From NCBI GenBank assembly GCA_024742735.1, contig JANSXV010000001.1, positions 496,001 to 560,000 on the forward strand: DNA of 64,000 nucleotides, read 5' to 3'. The position numbers and the translations under genes are program-made. Source of the DNA: Alphaproteobacteria bacterium. Its GTDB lineage: Bacteria; Pseudomonadota; Alphaproteobacteria; Caulobacterales; Maricaulaceae. This document shows, one piece after another, positions 8,550 through 17,389 of this stretch. The notes under the pieces were generated by a model that saw nothing but the letters and a program-made list of their open reading frames with translations, did no database searches and was not told the DNA's origin. Position 1 is the stretch's first letter, and each line of letters opens with the position of its first letter.

Positions 8550-8733
8550 GGCGCCCCTCGCCCCCTCTTTGCGTCAGGAACATAAGCACGGACCATGCGG
8601 GTTCTGAAGCCGCGCCGACGCAAAGGCCGGCGGACGTGACCGAAAAGCTGCAGCCCGCGACATGACGGCCCATCAGGTGCGACCGCCGAATTGCCCGCTT
8701 CACTCCGCTCGGTCAGGCGGCTAAACACGGCCC

Positions 8734-9684
8734 ATGACCGACACCCTCTCACCCGATATCCTTGAGCCTGTGTCCTTCGCCCGCGCCACGTCCGATCCGG
8801 ACGGGTTCGCGCGCGACCTGGGACGCTCCTTCCGCGAGATCGGATTCGCTGTGGTGTCCGATCACGGCATCGATCAGAGTGTGATCGACCGTGCGCTGAG
8901 CGACACCAAGGCCTTCTTCGCGCTGCCCGATGAGGCCAAGCGCGCCTATTTCGATCCCAAAGGCGGCGGCCAGCGCGGCTACACGCCTTTCGCGACCGAG
9001 AACGCCAAGGGGCAGAGCGCCAAGGACCTCAAGGAATTCTGGCACCGCGGCCGTGACCTGCCGGAGGGCTCGCCCTGGACGGACGCCATGCCGCCGAATG
9101 TCGCGGTTTCCGAGGTCGAGGGGTTCGATGCGTCCACCAAAGCGCTCTATGACGCGCTGGACGAGATGGGCCGGGTCCTGCTCCAGGCCATCGCGCGCGA
9201 TCTGGGGCTTGCACACGACTGGTTCGACCGGACCGTCGATCACGGCAACTCGGTCCTGCGTCTCCTGCACTATCCGCCCATCGACGGCGACCCGGCAGGC
9301 GTTCGGGCCGGCGCCCATGAGGACATCAATGTCATCACTCTGCTGCTGGGAGCCGAAGAGGCCGGGCTGCAGGCGAAGACCCGCACCGGGGAATGGCTGT
9401 CCATCCAGCCGCCTGAAGGCGCGCTGGTGATCAATGTGGGAGACATGCTGCAGCGCCTGACCAACAACGTGCTGCCTTCAACGACGCACCGGGTCGTCAA
9501 TCCCAGCAAGGAGCGCATGGCCTACTCGCGCTACTCGACGCCCTTCTTCCTGCATTTCAATCCCGATTTCCTGATCGAAACCCTGCCGGGCTGCATCAGC
9601 ACCGATAATCCCGACCGGTATCCGAACCCGATCACGGCCAACGACTATCTGCTGGAGCGCCTGCGCGAGATCGGCTTGCTGTAG
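8734..9684 (+). CDS. 2-oxoglutarate/Fe(II) oxygenase, isopenicillin-N-synthase family
   Basis: A 316-residue non-haem iron oxygenase of the IPNS/DIOX superfamily. The DIOX_N domain is residues 10-110 (FARDLGRSFREIGFAVVSDHG). The iron triad is H195-x-D197 (AHEDINV) and H252 (THRVVNP), and the 2-oxoglutarate-binding RxS is R266-x-S268 in SRYSTPFF. The substrate cannot be told from sequence; bacterial members act on small molecules. It stands alone on the plus strand, followed within 100 bp by the membrane protein/XRE unit, which has its own promoter. Confidence 0.85.
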   Translation: MTDTLSPDILEPVSFARATSDPDGFARDLGRSFREIGFAVVSDHGIDQSVIDRALSDTKAFFALPDEAKRAYFDPKGGGQRGYTPFATENAKGQSAKDLKEFWHRGRDLPEGSPWTDAMPPNVAVSEVEGFDASTKALYDALDEMGRVLLQAIARDLGLAHDWFDRTVDHGNSVLRLLHYPPIDGDPAGVRAGAHEDINVITLLLGAEEAGLQAKTRTGEWLSIQPPEGALVINVGDMLQRLTNNVLPSTTHRVVNPSKERMAYSRYSTPFFLHFNPDFLIETLPGCISTDNPDRYPNPITANDYLLERLREIGLL

Positions 9685-9693
9685 TCTGAAGGC

Positions 9694-9745
9694 GTCACCT
9701 TGACGTTACATCGCCCCACGTCTAGATGTCACCTTCGCGTTACGT
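9694..9745 (+). promoter_or_regulatory. Promoter with paired direct-repeat operator for the membrane protein/XRE unit
   Basis: A good sigma70-type promoter is visible: -35 TTGACG (9700-9705), 17-bp spacer, -10 TAGATG (9723-9728). Two copies of GTCACCTTnnCGTTACrT lie at 9694-9711 and 9728-9745, 34 bp apart. The first covers the -35 box and the second the start-site region. Each copy is a loose dyad (GTCAC-N6-GTTAC). This is the expected arrangement for autorepression by the XRE protein encoded second in the unit. Confidence 0.55.
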
Positions 9746-9761
9746 GAGCAGGGAGCCCAAG

Positions 9762-10202
9762 ATGGACGTCGCAGAAAAGCTGAACGCGCAGATGCGCATC
9801 TTCTTCGCGCTGAACGCTGCAGGTTTCTTCACCTGGCAGGCTGGAGACGGCTTTGCAGCCTCCGCCCAGATTCCCGGCGCCTTCACTGGCCCATCGCTGC
9901 TGCTGTCCGGCATAGGGTTCGGCTTGTGGCTTGTGACCCTGATCATCATTTTCGGGCAGGCCTGGCGCGCCAAGAAGCTCGGCGTCTACGACCTCCTCAG
10001 CGATGAATGGAGCCTTCGGGTCCGCGCACAGGCTGCCGAGGCGGCGTTCTGGATCACTACGGCCGGCGTCGTGATCTCCATGACGCTCACCAATTTCGGC
10101 GTGGATGGCCAGCTCCTCCTCAAGCTCCTGACCGGCCTCGCCGTGGCCAGCTTCCTGGGTTCCTATGTCTGGTATGACAGCCGCCACGAGGACGGGGAAT
10201 GA
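9762..10202 (+). CDS. Four-helix integral membrane protein paired with XRE regulator
   Basis: A 146-residue membrane protein with four hydrophobic segments: about 12-32, 45-68 (LLLSGIGFGLWLVTLIIIFG), 95-115 and 120-140. A short soluble loop follows the second. The ATG at 9762 is preferred because GGGAG precedes it; the longer in-frame start at 9726 would fall inside the promoter. The stop overlaps the start of the XRE gene (ATGA), so the two are translationally coupled. Small membrane protein plus Cro-like regulator pairs are common, but I know of no function for this one. Confidence 0.8.
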   Translation: MDVAEKLNAQMRIFFALNAAGFFTWQAGDGFAASAQIPGAFTGPSLLLSGIGFGLWLVTLIIIFGQAWRAKKLGVYDLLSDEWSLRVRAQAAEAAFWITTAGVVISMTLTNFGVDGQLLLKLLTGLAVASFLGSYVWYDSRHEDGE

Positions 10203-10408
10203 GCGCGCAGACGCTCGGCAATCATATGAAGGCTCTGCGCGCCGAGGCCGGTCTCACCCAGGCCGAACTCGCCGCCGCTGTGGGCGTCACCCGAAAGACC
10301 ATCAACACGGTGGAGAACGGCGTGTTCACACCGTCGGCGCTTCTGGCGCTGAAAATCGCGCGGGCGCTGGGCCAGCCGGTGGAAGAGGTGTTCTTCATTT
10401 CGAACTGA
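10199..10408 (+). CDS. Short XRE/Cro-type DNA-binding regulator
   Basis: A 69-residue protein that is essentially one helix-turn-helix domain: LTQAELAAAVGVTRKTINTV is helix 2-turn-recognition helix 3, followed by NGVFTPSALLALKIARAL. This is the YozG-like class of XRE regulators, usually found behind small membrane proteins. It is cotranscribed and translationally coupled with the upstream membrane protein. The paired direct repeats over the shared promoter are the obvious candidate operator. Family identity is clear; autoregulation is inferred. Confidence 0.9.
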   Translation: MSAQTLGNHMKALRAEAGLTQAELAAAVGVTRKTINTVENGVFTPSALLALKIARALGQPVEEVFFISN

Positions 10409-10412
10409 AATC

Positions 10413-10496
10413 CCGGCCAAGCCGCGAAGCGGCGCTGAGCCGTGACCTGGTTCATCCGTCTGCACGAGGCCCCGGCTCTGCGCTGCGCTTGGCCGG
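10413..10496. terminator. Long palindromic element between convergent genes
   Basis: Outer arms CCGGCCAAGC (10413-10422) and GCTTGGCCGG (10487-10496) are perfectly complementary. Inside are GCCGC-GAA-GCGGC (10421-10433) and a GCGCTGAGCC/GGCTCTGCGC pair. It fills the space between the xre stop and the mscS stop, so it may act as a two-way transcription barrier or be a REP-like extragenic palindrome. There is no U-run, so a classical terminator is not certain. Confidence 0.45.
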
Positions 10497-10514
10497 AGTT
10501 TCAACGGGTGGGGG

Positions 10515-11858
10515 TTAGACCTCGCCCTTCCCCGGCATCTCCTTGATGTAGATGTCGCGCTGCGGGAAAGGAATCTCGATCCCTGCTTCGTGCAGCGCCT
10601 CCCATACCGCCAGGTAGACATCGCTGCGCACATTCGCGAGCCCGTTCTGGGGGTCGGTGATCCAGAAGCGCAGATCGAAATTCACCGAATTGTCGCCGAA
10701 CTCCATGACATTGCAGACAGGGTCCTTGTCGGGCACCACACGCTCCACGGTCTTCGCCGCTTCCTGGGCCAGGCGCTGCACCTTCTTCAGGTCCCGCGTG
10801 GCGTAGGACACGCCGAACGGGGCGTGCAGGCGGACCACCTTGTCGGAGCGCGACCAGTTGATGACCCCGTTCATGATGAACTGGTCGTTCGGGATCAGCA
10901 TCTCGGTGCCGTCGCGGGTTCGGATCGAGACGTAGCGGGACTTCATTTCGGTGACCCAGCCGAACGTGCCGTCGATCTCGATCCCGTCGCCCGGCTTGAT
11001 CGACTTGTCCGCCAGCAGGGTGAAGCCTGCCGCGAAGTTCGATACGGTCCCCTGCAGACCCAGCCCGATGCCCAGGCCGATGGCGCCGGAGAAGATCGCC
11101 AGCGTCGCCAGATTGAAGCCGGTCATCTGCAAAGCGATCAGCAGGGCTATGACCGGCAGCAGCACGCCGAGCGTCTTGGAGATCAGCGCCTTGAAGGCGG
11201 GGGACAGCTCATCGGACTTCTCAAGCTGCTGGTCGATGGCCCGGCCGGCCATGGACGCCGCCCAGAACAGCGCGGCGAAGTAGAGAATGGTCCGCAGAAT
11301 ATCCAGGAAGGTCAGCCGGACCGGTTCACCGTCCGCGGTCTCACCCAGCGGGATGGCCAGCGCCTGCAGCTGCATGACGACGTCATCAAGCAACCCGAAG
11401 ACATCGAGCGCGGCCACCGGCCACGCGATGTAGAACGCCACGTTTGACCAGAACTTCGAACGGATGACGAGCGTCACAGCCCGGATGATCAGCCAGGCCG
11501 TCAGGAGGGACAGCGCGGCGTCAAGAAGGGCGACAGGCCGGTCGATCGCGCCGAGGCCCACCTTCATCAGGGTAATGACCGCGTAGAGCGCGAGCGGCGT
11601 CATCAGCGCGATGGCCGCATTGATCAGCCGGCGCACCGGCCCGATCTCGAAATACTTCCTGGTCGCCGCGCGAACGAGCGCGGCCAGGCGCGGTCCGAAA
11701 ATCAGCGCCGGGATGAAGGCGGTCAGGACCAGACCCAGCTGGAGCGCCACGTCGAGATTGAGGATATCGGCTTCGACCCAGGCCAGCAGCGCCTGCAGGC
11801 GCTGGGTCAGCTCCTGGACCGGGATGATGTCGTCAAGGGCGGTCTGGGATTGGGACAT
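10515..11858 (-). CDS. MscS-family mechanosensitive ion channel
   Basis: A 447-residue channel. Several N-terminal membrane helices are followed by the pore-lining TM3 and beta domain: IFSGAIGLGIGLGLQGTVSNFAAGF is the Gly/Ala-rich TM3, then DGIEIDGTFGWVTEM and the RDGTEMLIPN motif of the MscS core. The C-terminal domain ends with FPQRDIYIKE. It releases solutes across the inner membrane on osmotic downshock. It is longer than E. coli MscS because of extra N-terminal helices, as in YbdG/YnaI-type members. No operon partner. Confidence 0.9.
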   Translation of the reverse strand: MSQSQTALDDIIPVQELTQRLQALLAWVEADILNLDVALQLGLVLTAFIPALIFGPRLAALVRAATRKYFEIGPVRRLINAAIALMTPLALYAVITLMKVGLGAIDRPVALLDAALSLLTAWLIIRAVTLVIRSKFWSNVAFYIAWPVAALDVFGLLDDVVMQLQALAIPLGETADGEPVRLTFLDILRTILYFAALFWAASMAGRAIDQQLEKSDELSPAFKALISKTLGVLLPVIALLIALQMTGFNLATLAIFSGAIGLGIGLGLQGTVSNFAAGFTLLADKSIKPGDGIEIDGTFGWVTEMKSRYVSIRTRDGTEMLIPNDQFIMNGVINWSRSDKVVRLHAPFGVSYATRDLKKVQRLAQEAAKTVERVVPDKDPVCNVMEFGDNSVNFDLRFWITDPQNGLANVRSDVYLAVWEALHEAGIEIPFPQRDIYIKEMPGKGEV

Positions 11859-11905
11859 GCGCCAAGCCTAGGCGGCTTTGAGCATCGCCGGAAGAGGCCG
11901 CCGGC

Positions 11906-12292
11906 TCAAAGGTCTTCAATGATCTGGGTGAGGTCGCCCGCCTCGGCGTCGCCGGTATTGACGACCCCCGCGCGCTCGAAAAGCAGAATATGGACTGGTC
12001 CCGCCTCGACCACAGGCCGGTGACGCAGGCCCTTGGGGATCACTGTCAGATCACCGGGCCCGAGGATGACCGGCTCTTCATCTTCCAGCTCGATCTGCAG
12101 ACGCCCTGACGTCACGTAGAACAGCTCATCCTCTTCTGCGTGAGCATGCCAGGCGAAGCTGCCCTCCCCCTTTGCGAGCTTCACCTCGTAACCATCCACG
12201 CGGGCAATGCGTTTGGGCGACCACGGCGCATCAAAGCGTTGATGGGCCTGATCGAGATTGACCACGCGAGGCCGGCTCACGATTGAGCTCAC
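11906..12292 (-). CDS. Cupin-domain protein
   Basis: A 128-residue single-domain cupin. Cupin motif 1 is [18 protein letters not shown] (metal ligands HxH...E) and motif 2 is [17 protein letters not shown]. The start is a GTG overlapping the pdhC stop (GTGA), so it is the last gene of the pdh operon and probably translated by coupling. Such small cupins bind a metal and often a small carboxylate or sugar. No substrate can be named from the sequence. Its place behind pdhC may be lineage-specific. Confidence 0.85.
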   Translation of the reverse strand: MSSIVSRPRVVNLDQAHQRFDAPWSPKRIARVDGYEVKLAKGEGSFAWHAHAEEDELFYVTSGRLQIELEDEEPVILGPGDLTVIPKGLRHRPVVEAGPVHILLFERAGVVNTGDAEAGDLTQIIEDL

Positions 12293-13647
12293 ATCAACAT
12301 CGTCATGGGGTCTTCGATGAAGCCCTTGAAGGCCTGCAGCCAGCGTGCGCCCGTCGCGCCGTCAACCACGCGGTGATCGCAGGTGAGCGTGACGGTCATG
12401 ACGGTGGCTTTCGCCAGCGCCCCGTCCGTGATCACCGGGCGCTCCTCGCCGGCGCCGACCGACAGGATCATGCCCTGGGGCGGGTTGAGGATGGAGCTGA
12501 ACGAGGTCACGCCGAACATGCCGAGATTGGAGAGCGAGAACGTGCCGCCCTGGTATTCCTCCGGCTTCAGCTTGCGCTCACGGGCCCGGGTCGCAAGATC
12601 CTTCATCTCCTTGGAGATTTGAGCCAGGCCCTTCTGGTCGGCGTCGAAGATAATCGGCGTGATCAGGCCACCCTCGATAGCCACGGCTACCGACACATCG
12701 GCATGCTTGTGCCAGGCGACACGCCCATCCTCGATCCAGCTGGTGTTGGCCTCGGGCACGCGTTTCAGCGCCAGGCCGGACGCCTTGATCAGGATGTCGT
12801 TGACGGAGACCTTCACACCTTCGGGCGCCTTGTCGTTGACCTGTTTGCGGAATTTCAGCAGCGCGTCGAGGCGGCAATCCACGTTGAGCGGGAAGTGCGG
12901 CACGTCGCGGAAGCTCTCCGACAGGCGCTTGGCGGAGATCTTCTGGATGCCGTCAGCCTTCTTGATCTCATAGCGCGAGGCTTCGATGCCGTAGCGGGCC
13001 AGCGGCTCGGCTTCGTCGACCCTGGGCGCCTCCTGAGACGCCGGGGCGCTCTGGGGTTTGCTTTCGCCTGTGGCCGGTTTCGCTGATTTCGAGGCGCCTT
13101 GCTCTTTCGCCGTCTCAACATCGCGCTTCACAATCCGGCCATAGGGCCCTGAGCCCTCAAGATCGGCCAGATCCAGCCCCGCATCGGCGGCCAGGCGCCG
13201 GGCCAGCGGGCTCGCCTTGATGCGGTCGCCGCTGTTGTCCGCAGGCGCGGGCGGAGCCTTGGCGGAGTCGCGGCTTCCCCCACCCTGCCCCTCCCCCGAG
13301 GGGGAGGGAGAAGCGGTCGCGCCGGCAGCGCTCTTATTGTCTGACGGCTGCTCGCCGGACGACGCGCCCCCCGCCTCAACGCCCTCAAGCGCGCTTTCAT
13401 CCTCGCCGTCTTCCAGCAGCAACGCGATGGGTGCGTTGACCTTCACGCCTTCGCTGCCGGCCTCGACCAGGATCTTGCCGATCACGCCTTCATCAACGGC
13501 TTCCACTTCCATGGTCGCCTTGTCGGTTTCGATCTCGGCGATGACGTCGCCGGATTTGACCGTATCGCCTTCCTTCACGAGCCATGAGGACAGCGTGCCT
13601 TCCTCCATGGTCGGCGACAGGGCGGGCATCAGGACTTCGATGGGCAT
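12289..13647 (-). CDS. pdhC: Dihydrolipoamide acetyltransferase (PDH E2)
   Basis: The 452-residue E2 core of pyruvate dehydrogenase; it moves the acetyl group from lipoamide to CoA. Lipoyl domain at 1-80 with the modified Lys43 in ETDKATME; linker; peripheral-subunit-binding domain at about 150-185 ([16 protein letters not shown]); second linker; catalytic domain ending with DHRVVDG (H425, D429). The first linker contains a palindromic C/G-rich insert (13289-13308). The lipoyl coding region shares 62 identical bases with pdhB. It is downstream of pdhA and pdhB in the same operon. No E3 (lpd) gene is in the window. Confidence 0.95.
   Translation of the reverse strand: MPIEVLMPALSPTMEEGTLSSWLVKEGDTVKSGDVIAEIETDKATMEVEAVDEGVIGKILVEAGSEGVKVNAPIALLLEDGEDESALEGVEAGGASSGEQPSDNKSAAGATASPSPSGEGQGGGSRDSAKAPPAPADNSGDRIKASPLARRLAADAGLDLADLEGSGPYGRIVKRDVETAKEQGASKSAKPATGESKPQSAPASQEAPRVDEAEPLARYGIEASRYEIKKADGIQKISAKRLSESFRDVPHFPLNVDCRLDALLKFRKQVNDKAPEGVKVSVNDILIKASGLALKRVPEANTSWIEDGRVAWHKHADVSVAVAIEGGLITPIIFDADQKGLAQISKEMKDLATRARERKLKPEEYQGGTFSLSNLGMFGVTSFSSILNPPQGMILSVGAGEERPVITDGALAKATVMTVTLTCDHRVVDGATGARWLQAFKGFIEDPMTMLM
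13289..13308. repeat. Palindromic element inside the pdhC linker
   Basis: Perfect 9-bp arms CCCTCCCCC (13289-13297) and GGGGGAGGG (13300-13308) with a 2-base loop, within a longer C-rich tract (13274-13310). It is read in frame as the Ser/Pro/Gly-rich linker at about residues 114-120. Sequences of this form are familiar as extragenic palindromes in alphaproteobacteria, so it looks like one that landed in a tolerant linker. Confidence 0.5.
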
Positions 13648-13669
13648 GGAGAGGGCTCCGGATGGAAGG

Positions 13670-14080
13670 TCAGGCGTCCTTCAGCGTCGTGCGCGCGAAG
13701 AACGTCAGGAAGAACAGGGCGATGTAGACGACGATGATGGCGATGAACATGGAGTTCTGGATCATGGCGTTGGCGCCGGAGGCCGCGTTGCCGAGCGCGG
13801 CGAGACCCGCGGGCGACAAGCCGTCGGTCTGCGCGATCTGGCGCAGGGTCTCCACCAGGCCGTCATGGATGAGCGCCGAGCCGTAACCCAGCCGGCCGAG
13901 AAACGCGATGACCAGCGAGAGGAAGAAGAAGCTGAACGCGCGCATGTTGAGGCTGGCCCGGCGCAGGAACGCCCAGATCGCAACCAGATAGGCCGAGATG
14001 ATCGTGAAGAAGACCGACACCCCCATGAGGAGGATGTTCTGGTATTCCACCATCTGGGTGATCACATCAGCCTCCGTCAC
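13670..14080 (-). CDS. Small integral membrane protein of the pdh operon
   Basis: A 136-residue protein with three hydrophobic segments: about 12-38 ([21 protein letters not shown]), 46-65 ([15 protein letters not shown]) and 108-132 ([19 protein letters not shown]), with a soluble loop between the second and third. No family that I can name. It sits between pdhC and the DUF5076 gene, spaced 22 and 18 bp, so it should be cotranscribed. Location suggests, but does not show, a link to pyruvate metabolism. Confidence 0.7.
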   Translation of the reverse strand: MTEADVITQMVEYQNILLMGVSVFFTIISAYLVAIWAFLRRASLNMRAFSFFFLSLVIAFLGRLGYGSALIHDGLVETLRQIAQTDGLSPAGLAALGNAASGANAMIQNSMFIAIIVVYIALFFLTFFARTTLKDA

Positions 14081-14098
14081 GGCAGCGGCGCTCCCCGG

Positions 14099-14365
14099 CT
14101 AGTTCGCGATCCCGCCCGTGGGCGTATCGGTGGGATTGTTCAGCTCCGCTTCGAACAGGTCCAGCATAGTGTCCAGCGCCGCGTCCGGGCTTTCCGCCTT
14201 GCCGGTCTGGGCAAGAGCCATGGCCATGTGCCGGGCGAAATCGGCCAACAGAATGCCTGCGTGCTCCGGACCGGGCAGCGCCTCGGGGTCGATCTGGACC
14301 ATGACGTCATCGTCAGCGGTTTTCAGGGCGACGAGGAAGGGCTGGGCGTCCGCGTTGTCCATCAC
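14099..14365 (-). CDS. DUF5076-like small protein
   Basis: An 88-residue acidic, soluble protein with no signal peptide or membrane segment. The look (FLVALKTADDDVMVQIDPE, then LLADFARHMAMAL) resembles the DUF5076 proteins of Caulobacter-related bacteria; I make that match from memory, at moderate confidence. The first two codons are both usable starts (MM). It lies 3 bp after the pdhB stop, so it is part of the pdh operon. Function unknown. Confidence 0.7.
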   Translation of the reverse strand: MMDNADAQPFLVALKTADDDVMVQIDPEALPGPEHAGILLADFARHMAMALAQTGKAESPDAALDTMLDLFEAELNNPTDTPTGGIAN

Positions 14366-14368
14366 CCC

Positions 14369-15823
14369 CTACTCCACGTAACAGACCTGCTTCACCGCCG
14401 CGACGACGTCTTCGACGCTGGGCAGGGACAGCTTTTCCAGATTGTCGGCGTAGGGCAGCGGCACGTCCTTCTGGTGGACGCGCAGCGGCGGGGCGTCGAG
14501 ATAGTCGAAGGCCTCCTCCGTCACGCGCGCGGCGATTTCCCCGCCGACGCCGTGCTGGCCCCAGCCTTCCTCGACACAGACGATGCGATTGGTCTTCTTG
14601 ACCGAGTTGATCACCGTCTCGCTGTCGAGCGGGCGCAGCGTGCGCAGATCGACCACCTCGGCCTCAATGCCGTACTCGGCCGAAAGCTGTTCGGCCGCCT
14701 TCAGGGCGAAGCCGACCATGCGCGAATGGGCGCTGATGGTGACGTCGGAACCCTCGCGGCGGATCTTGGCCTTGCCGATGGGCACGACCCAGTCCTCCAC
14801 GTCAGGGATCTCGAACGTCTCCCCGTAGATCAGCTCGTTTTCCAGGAAGACCACCGGGTTGGGATCGCGGATCGCCGCCTTCAAAAGGCCTTTGGCGTCG
14901 GCCGCGTCATAGGGCGCGACGACCTTCAGGCCGGGCACGTTGGCGTACCAGGCTGAATAGTCCTGGCTGTGCTGGGCGCCGACCCGGCTCGCCGCGCCGT
15001 TGGGGCCGCGGAACACCATGGGGCAGCCCATCTGGCCGCCGGACATGTACAGCGTCTTGGCCGCCGAGTTGATGATGTGGTCGATGGCCTGCATGGCGAA
15101 GTTGAAGGTCATGAACTCCACGACCGGCTTCAGCCCACCGAACGCCGCGCCGACACCCAGGCCGGCGAAGCCATACTCGGTGATCGGCGTGTCGATGACC
15201 CGCTTGCCGCCGAACTCCTCCAGCAGACCCCGCGTCACCTTGTAGGCGCCCTGATACTCCGCAACCTCTTCGCCCATGACGAAGACCTTCTCGTCCCGGC
15301 GCATCTCTTCGGCCATGGCGTCCCGCAGGGCGTCGCGCACGGTGATCTCGACCATCTTCGTGCCTTCCGGGATCTCGGGATCGGAGGCGTCGGGACGGGC
15401 GAACTGAGGTTTGGCGGGCGCCGTTTCGGCGGAGGAATTGGAAGGCTTCGAAGACGCCTCTTGGTCGTTGTTCTCCGACTTTGATGTCTTCTCGTCCGTG
15501 TCGGAGGCCGCCTTTTCCCCGCTGGAAGACTCAGAGGAGCCCTCGCCCGGCGTGTAATTCTCAAGCGCGCTCTCGTCCTCGCCCTCTTCCAGCAGGAGCG
15601 CGATGGGCGAATTGACCTTCACCCCTTCCGCGCCTTCCTCCACGAGGAGCTTGCCGATCGTGCCCTCCTCAACGGCTTCCACTTCCATGGTCGCCTTGTC
15701 GGTTTCGATCTCGGCGATGACGTCGCCGGAGGAGACGGTGTCGCCCGGCTTCACCAGCCAGCTCGACAGCGTGCCCTCTTCCATGGTGGGCGACAGGGCG
15801 GGCATGAGCACTTCGATGGGCAT
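14369..15823 (-). CDS. pdhB: Pyruvate dehydrogenase E1 beta with N-terminal lipoyl domain
   Basis: A 484-residue protein: lipoyl domain at 1-80 (Lys43 in ETDKATME), a Ser/Glu/Lys-rich flexible linker at about 85-150, then the transketolase-like E1 beta domain ([15 protein letters not shown]... equivalent, [17 protein letters not shown]) and C-terminal domain. The fused lipoyl domain is typical of alphaproteobacterial PDH. With PdhA it decarboxylates pyruvate using ThDP. ATG 15823 is chosen because [12 protein letters not shown] is the true lipoyl start; it shares one base with the MAPEG stop (TGATG). A longer in-frame start at 15892 lies inside the MAPEG gene. Confidence 0.95.
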   Translation of the reverse strand: MPIEVLMPALSPTMEEGTLSSWLVKPGDTVSSGDVIAEIETDKATMEVEAVEEGTIGKLLVEEGAEGVKVNSPIALLLEEGEDESALENYTPGEGSSESSSGEKAASDTDEKTSKSENNDQEASSKPSNSSAETAPAKPQFARPDASDPEIPEGTKMVEITVRDALRDAMAEEMRRDEKVFVMGEEVAEYQGAYKVTRGLLEEFGGKRVIDTPITEYGFAGLGVGAAFGGLKPVVEFMTFNFAMQAIDHIINSAAKTLYMSGGQMGCPMVFRGPNGAASRVGAQHSQDYSAWYANVPGLKVVAPYDAADAKGLLKAAIRDPNPVVFLENELIYGETFEIPDVEDWVVPIGKAKIRREGSDVTISAHSRMVGFALKAAEQLSAEYGIEAEVVDLRTLRPLDSETVINSVKKTNRIVCVEEGWGQHGVGGEIAARVTEEAFDYLDAPPLRVHQKDVPLPYADNLEKLSLPSVEDVVAAVKQVCYVE

Positions 15824-16227
15824 CAGGCGGCTCCGGAAAACGGAAGAACTTGAAGAAGGATGATGACCGTGCCGGCGAGGCCTGCGACCCACGCGAAGGT
15901 GCGCAGAACAGGAACGCCCAGCCAGTAGAGCGGCGCGTAGAGGGCACGCCCCGCGACGAACAGCCAGCCGCCAAGCACGGTCATGTCGTTGGCGCGGTCC
16001 ACGCTGAGAACCACGAGGACCAGCGGCGCATGCATCACCAGCGCCTCGATCATGTTCTGATTGGCCCGCTTGGCGCGCTGAACCAGCACGCTTGTGTCGG
16101 TCATCTCATCGCGCGCGCCGAGCATGACCTTGGGCGGATGCTCGATATTGGAGAACACACCCTGCACAACGATCTGCACGACGAAGATCAGAACGGCGAG
16201 GACGAGAAGGCTGGCGTCGATCGGCAT
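15823..16227 (-). CDS. MAPEG-family membrane protein
   Basis: A 134-residue four-helix membrane protein of the MAPEG family: [19 protein letters not shown] is the family signature helix with the ARANQN-like start, and [18 protein letters not shown] is the fourth-helix region. Eukaryotic members are glutathione-dependent; the role of bacterial ones is mostly unknown. It lies between pdhA and pdhB, sharing the base A of TGATG with pdhB, so it is translated as part of the pdh operon. Confidence 0.85.
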   Translation of the reverse strand: MPIDASLLVLAVLIFVVQIVVQGVFSNIEHPPKVMLGARDEMTDTSVLVQRAKRANQNMIEALVMHAPLVLVVLSVDRANDMTVLGGWLFVAGRALYAPLYWLGVPVLRTFAWVAGLAGTVIILLQVLPFSGAA

Positions 16228-16231
16228 CGCC

Positions 16232-17269
16232 CTACCCCTCGATCAGCACGTCGGTGTAGAGCTCCGACGGATCAGGCTCGGGGCTTTCCTTGGCGAAGTC
16301 GGCGGACTTGTTGACGATCGCCTTGACGTCCTTGTCCATGGCCTTCAGCGCGTCTTCGTCCGCCCAGCCTGAATCGATCAGCTTCTTGCCGCACAGATCG
16401 ATCGGATCCTTGGTGTCGCGATAGGTGTTGACCTCATCGCGGGTGCGGTACTTGGCCGGGTCGGACATGGAGTGGCCGCGATAGCGGTAGGTCTTCAGCT
16501 CCAGAATGTATGGTCCCTTGCCGTCCCGCGCGTGCTTGGCGGCTTTCTTGGCCGCCTCATAGACGGCGATCACATCCATGCCGTCGACCTCGTCTCCGGG
16601 GATGCCGAAGCTGGCGCCGCGCTTGTACAGGTGGGTTTCCGAGCTCGCGCGCGTCACACTGGTGCCCATGGCATACTGATTGTTCTCGATCAGGAACAGG
16701 ACTGGCAGATTCCACAGCTTGGCCATGTTGAAGGCCTCATAGACCTGGCCCTGGTTCGCCGCACCGTCGCCGAAATAGGTCGCGCAGACCTTGCCGTTCT
16801 CATTGTACTTGTTGGCGAAGGCCAGCCCGGCGCCGATCGGCACCTGGGCTCCGACGATGCCGTGACCACCGAAGAACTGCTTCTCGCGGGAGAACATGTG
16901 CATACTCCCGCCCTTGCCTCTGGAATAGCCGCCTTCGCGCCCGGTCAGTTCAGCCATGACGCCGTCCGGGTCCATGCCGGTCGCCAGCATGTGGCCATGG
17001 TCGCGGTATCCGGTGATGACCTGGTCGCCCTCTTCCAGAGCGCCCTGAACACCGACGACGACGGCTTCCTGGCCTATATAGAGGTGGCAGAAGCCGGCGA
17101 TCAGCCCCATGCCATAGAGCTGACCGGCCTTTTCTTCGAACCGGCGGATCACCAGCATATCCCTGTACCAGGAGGTCAGCTGATCCTTAGTGACCGGAAG
17201 CTTGGGCTTGTAGCCAGACTTGGTCTCATCTGAGGATGATGAGCTGGAGGTGGACTTGCGCGCCGCCAT
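16232..17269 (-). CDS. pdhA: Pyruvate dehydrogenase E1 alpha
   Basis: A 345-residue ThDP-binding E1 alpha subunit. A Ser-rich N-terminal tail (residues 6-13) precedes the dehydrogenase domain. The ThDP/Mg motif is GDGAANQGQVYEAFNMA... ending in LIENNQYAMG, and the active-site loop is YRYRGHSMSDPAKYR. It forms the E1 heterotetramer with PdhB and feeds acetyl-CoA into the TCA cycle. First gene of the pdh operon. Immediately before its ATG is an 8-codon upstream ORF with a stronger ribosome site than its own. Confidence 0.95.
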   Translation of the reverse strand: MAARKSTSSSSSSDETKSGYKPKLPVTKDQLTSWYRDMLVIRRFEEKAGQLYGMGLIAGFCHLYIGQEAVVVGVQGALEEGDQVITGYRDHGHMLATGMDPDGVMAELTGREGGYSRGKGGSMHMFSREKQFFGGHGIVGAQVPIGAGLAFANKYNENGKVCATYFGDGAANQGQVYEAFNMAKLWNLPVLFLIENNQYAMGTSVTRASSETHLYKRGASFGIPGDEVDGMDVIAVYEAAKKAAKHARDGKGPYILELKTYRYRGHSMSDPAKYRTRDEVNTYRDTKDPIDLCGKKLIDSGWADEDALKAMDKDVKAIVNKSADFAKESPEPDPSELYTDVLIEG

Positions 17270-17293
17270 TTACTTCACACACGAACAAGTCAT
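17270..17293 (-). CDS. Possible upstream ORF before pdhA
   Basis: ATG at 17293, then Thr-Cys-Ser-Cys-Val-Lys and TAA at 17270-17272, directly abutting the pdhA ATG at 17269. A strong ribosome site, GGGAG (17302-17306), lies eight bases upstream of this ATG, whereas pdhA itself has only a weak GTGAAG. Two of seven codons are Cys. This could set pdhA translation by coupling, or be chance. Confidence 0.4.
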   Translation of the reverse strand: MTCSCVK

Positions 17294-17389
17294 TGTCCGC
17301 GCTCCCTGTTTCGCGTTATCCAGCGTTTAACAGGGCGTGAGGGTATGCGTAAAGCACGTTATTTTGTGCGCTTGCGAAGTACTGCGCGC

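Noticed and set aside
17316-17330. CtrA-like TTAT-N7-TTAA upstream of pdhA
   Set aside because: One mismatch, expected by chance several times in the window, and no cell-cycle reason for pdhA control.
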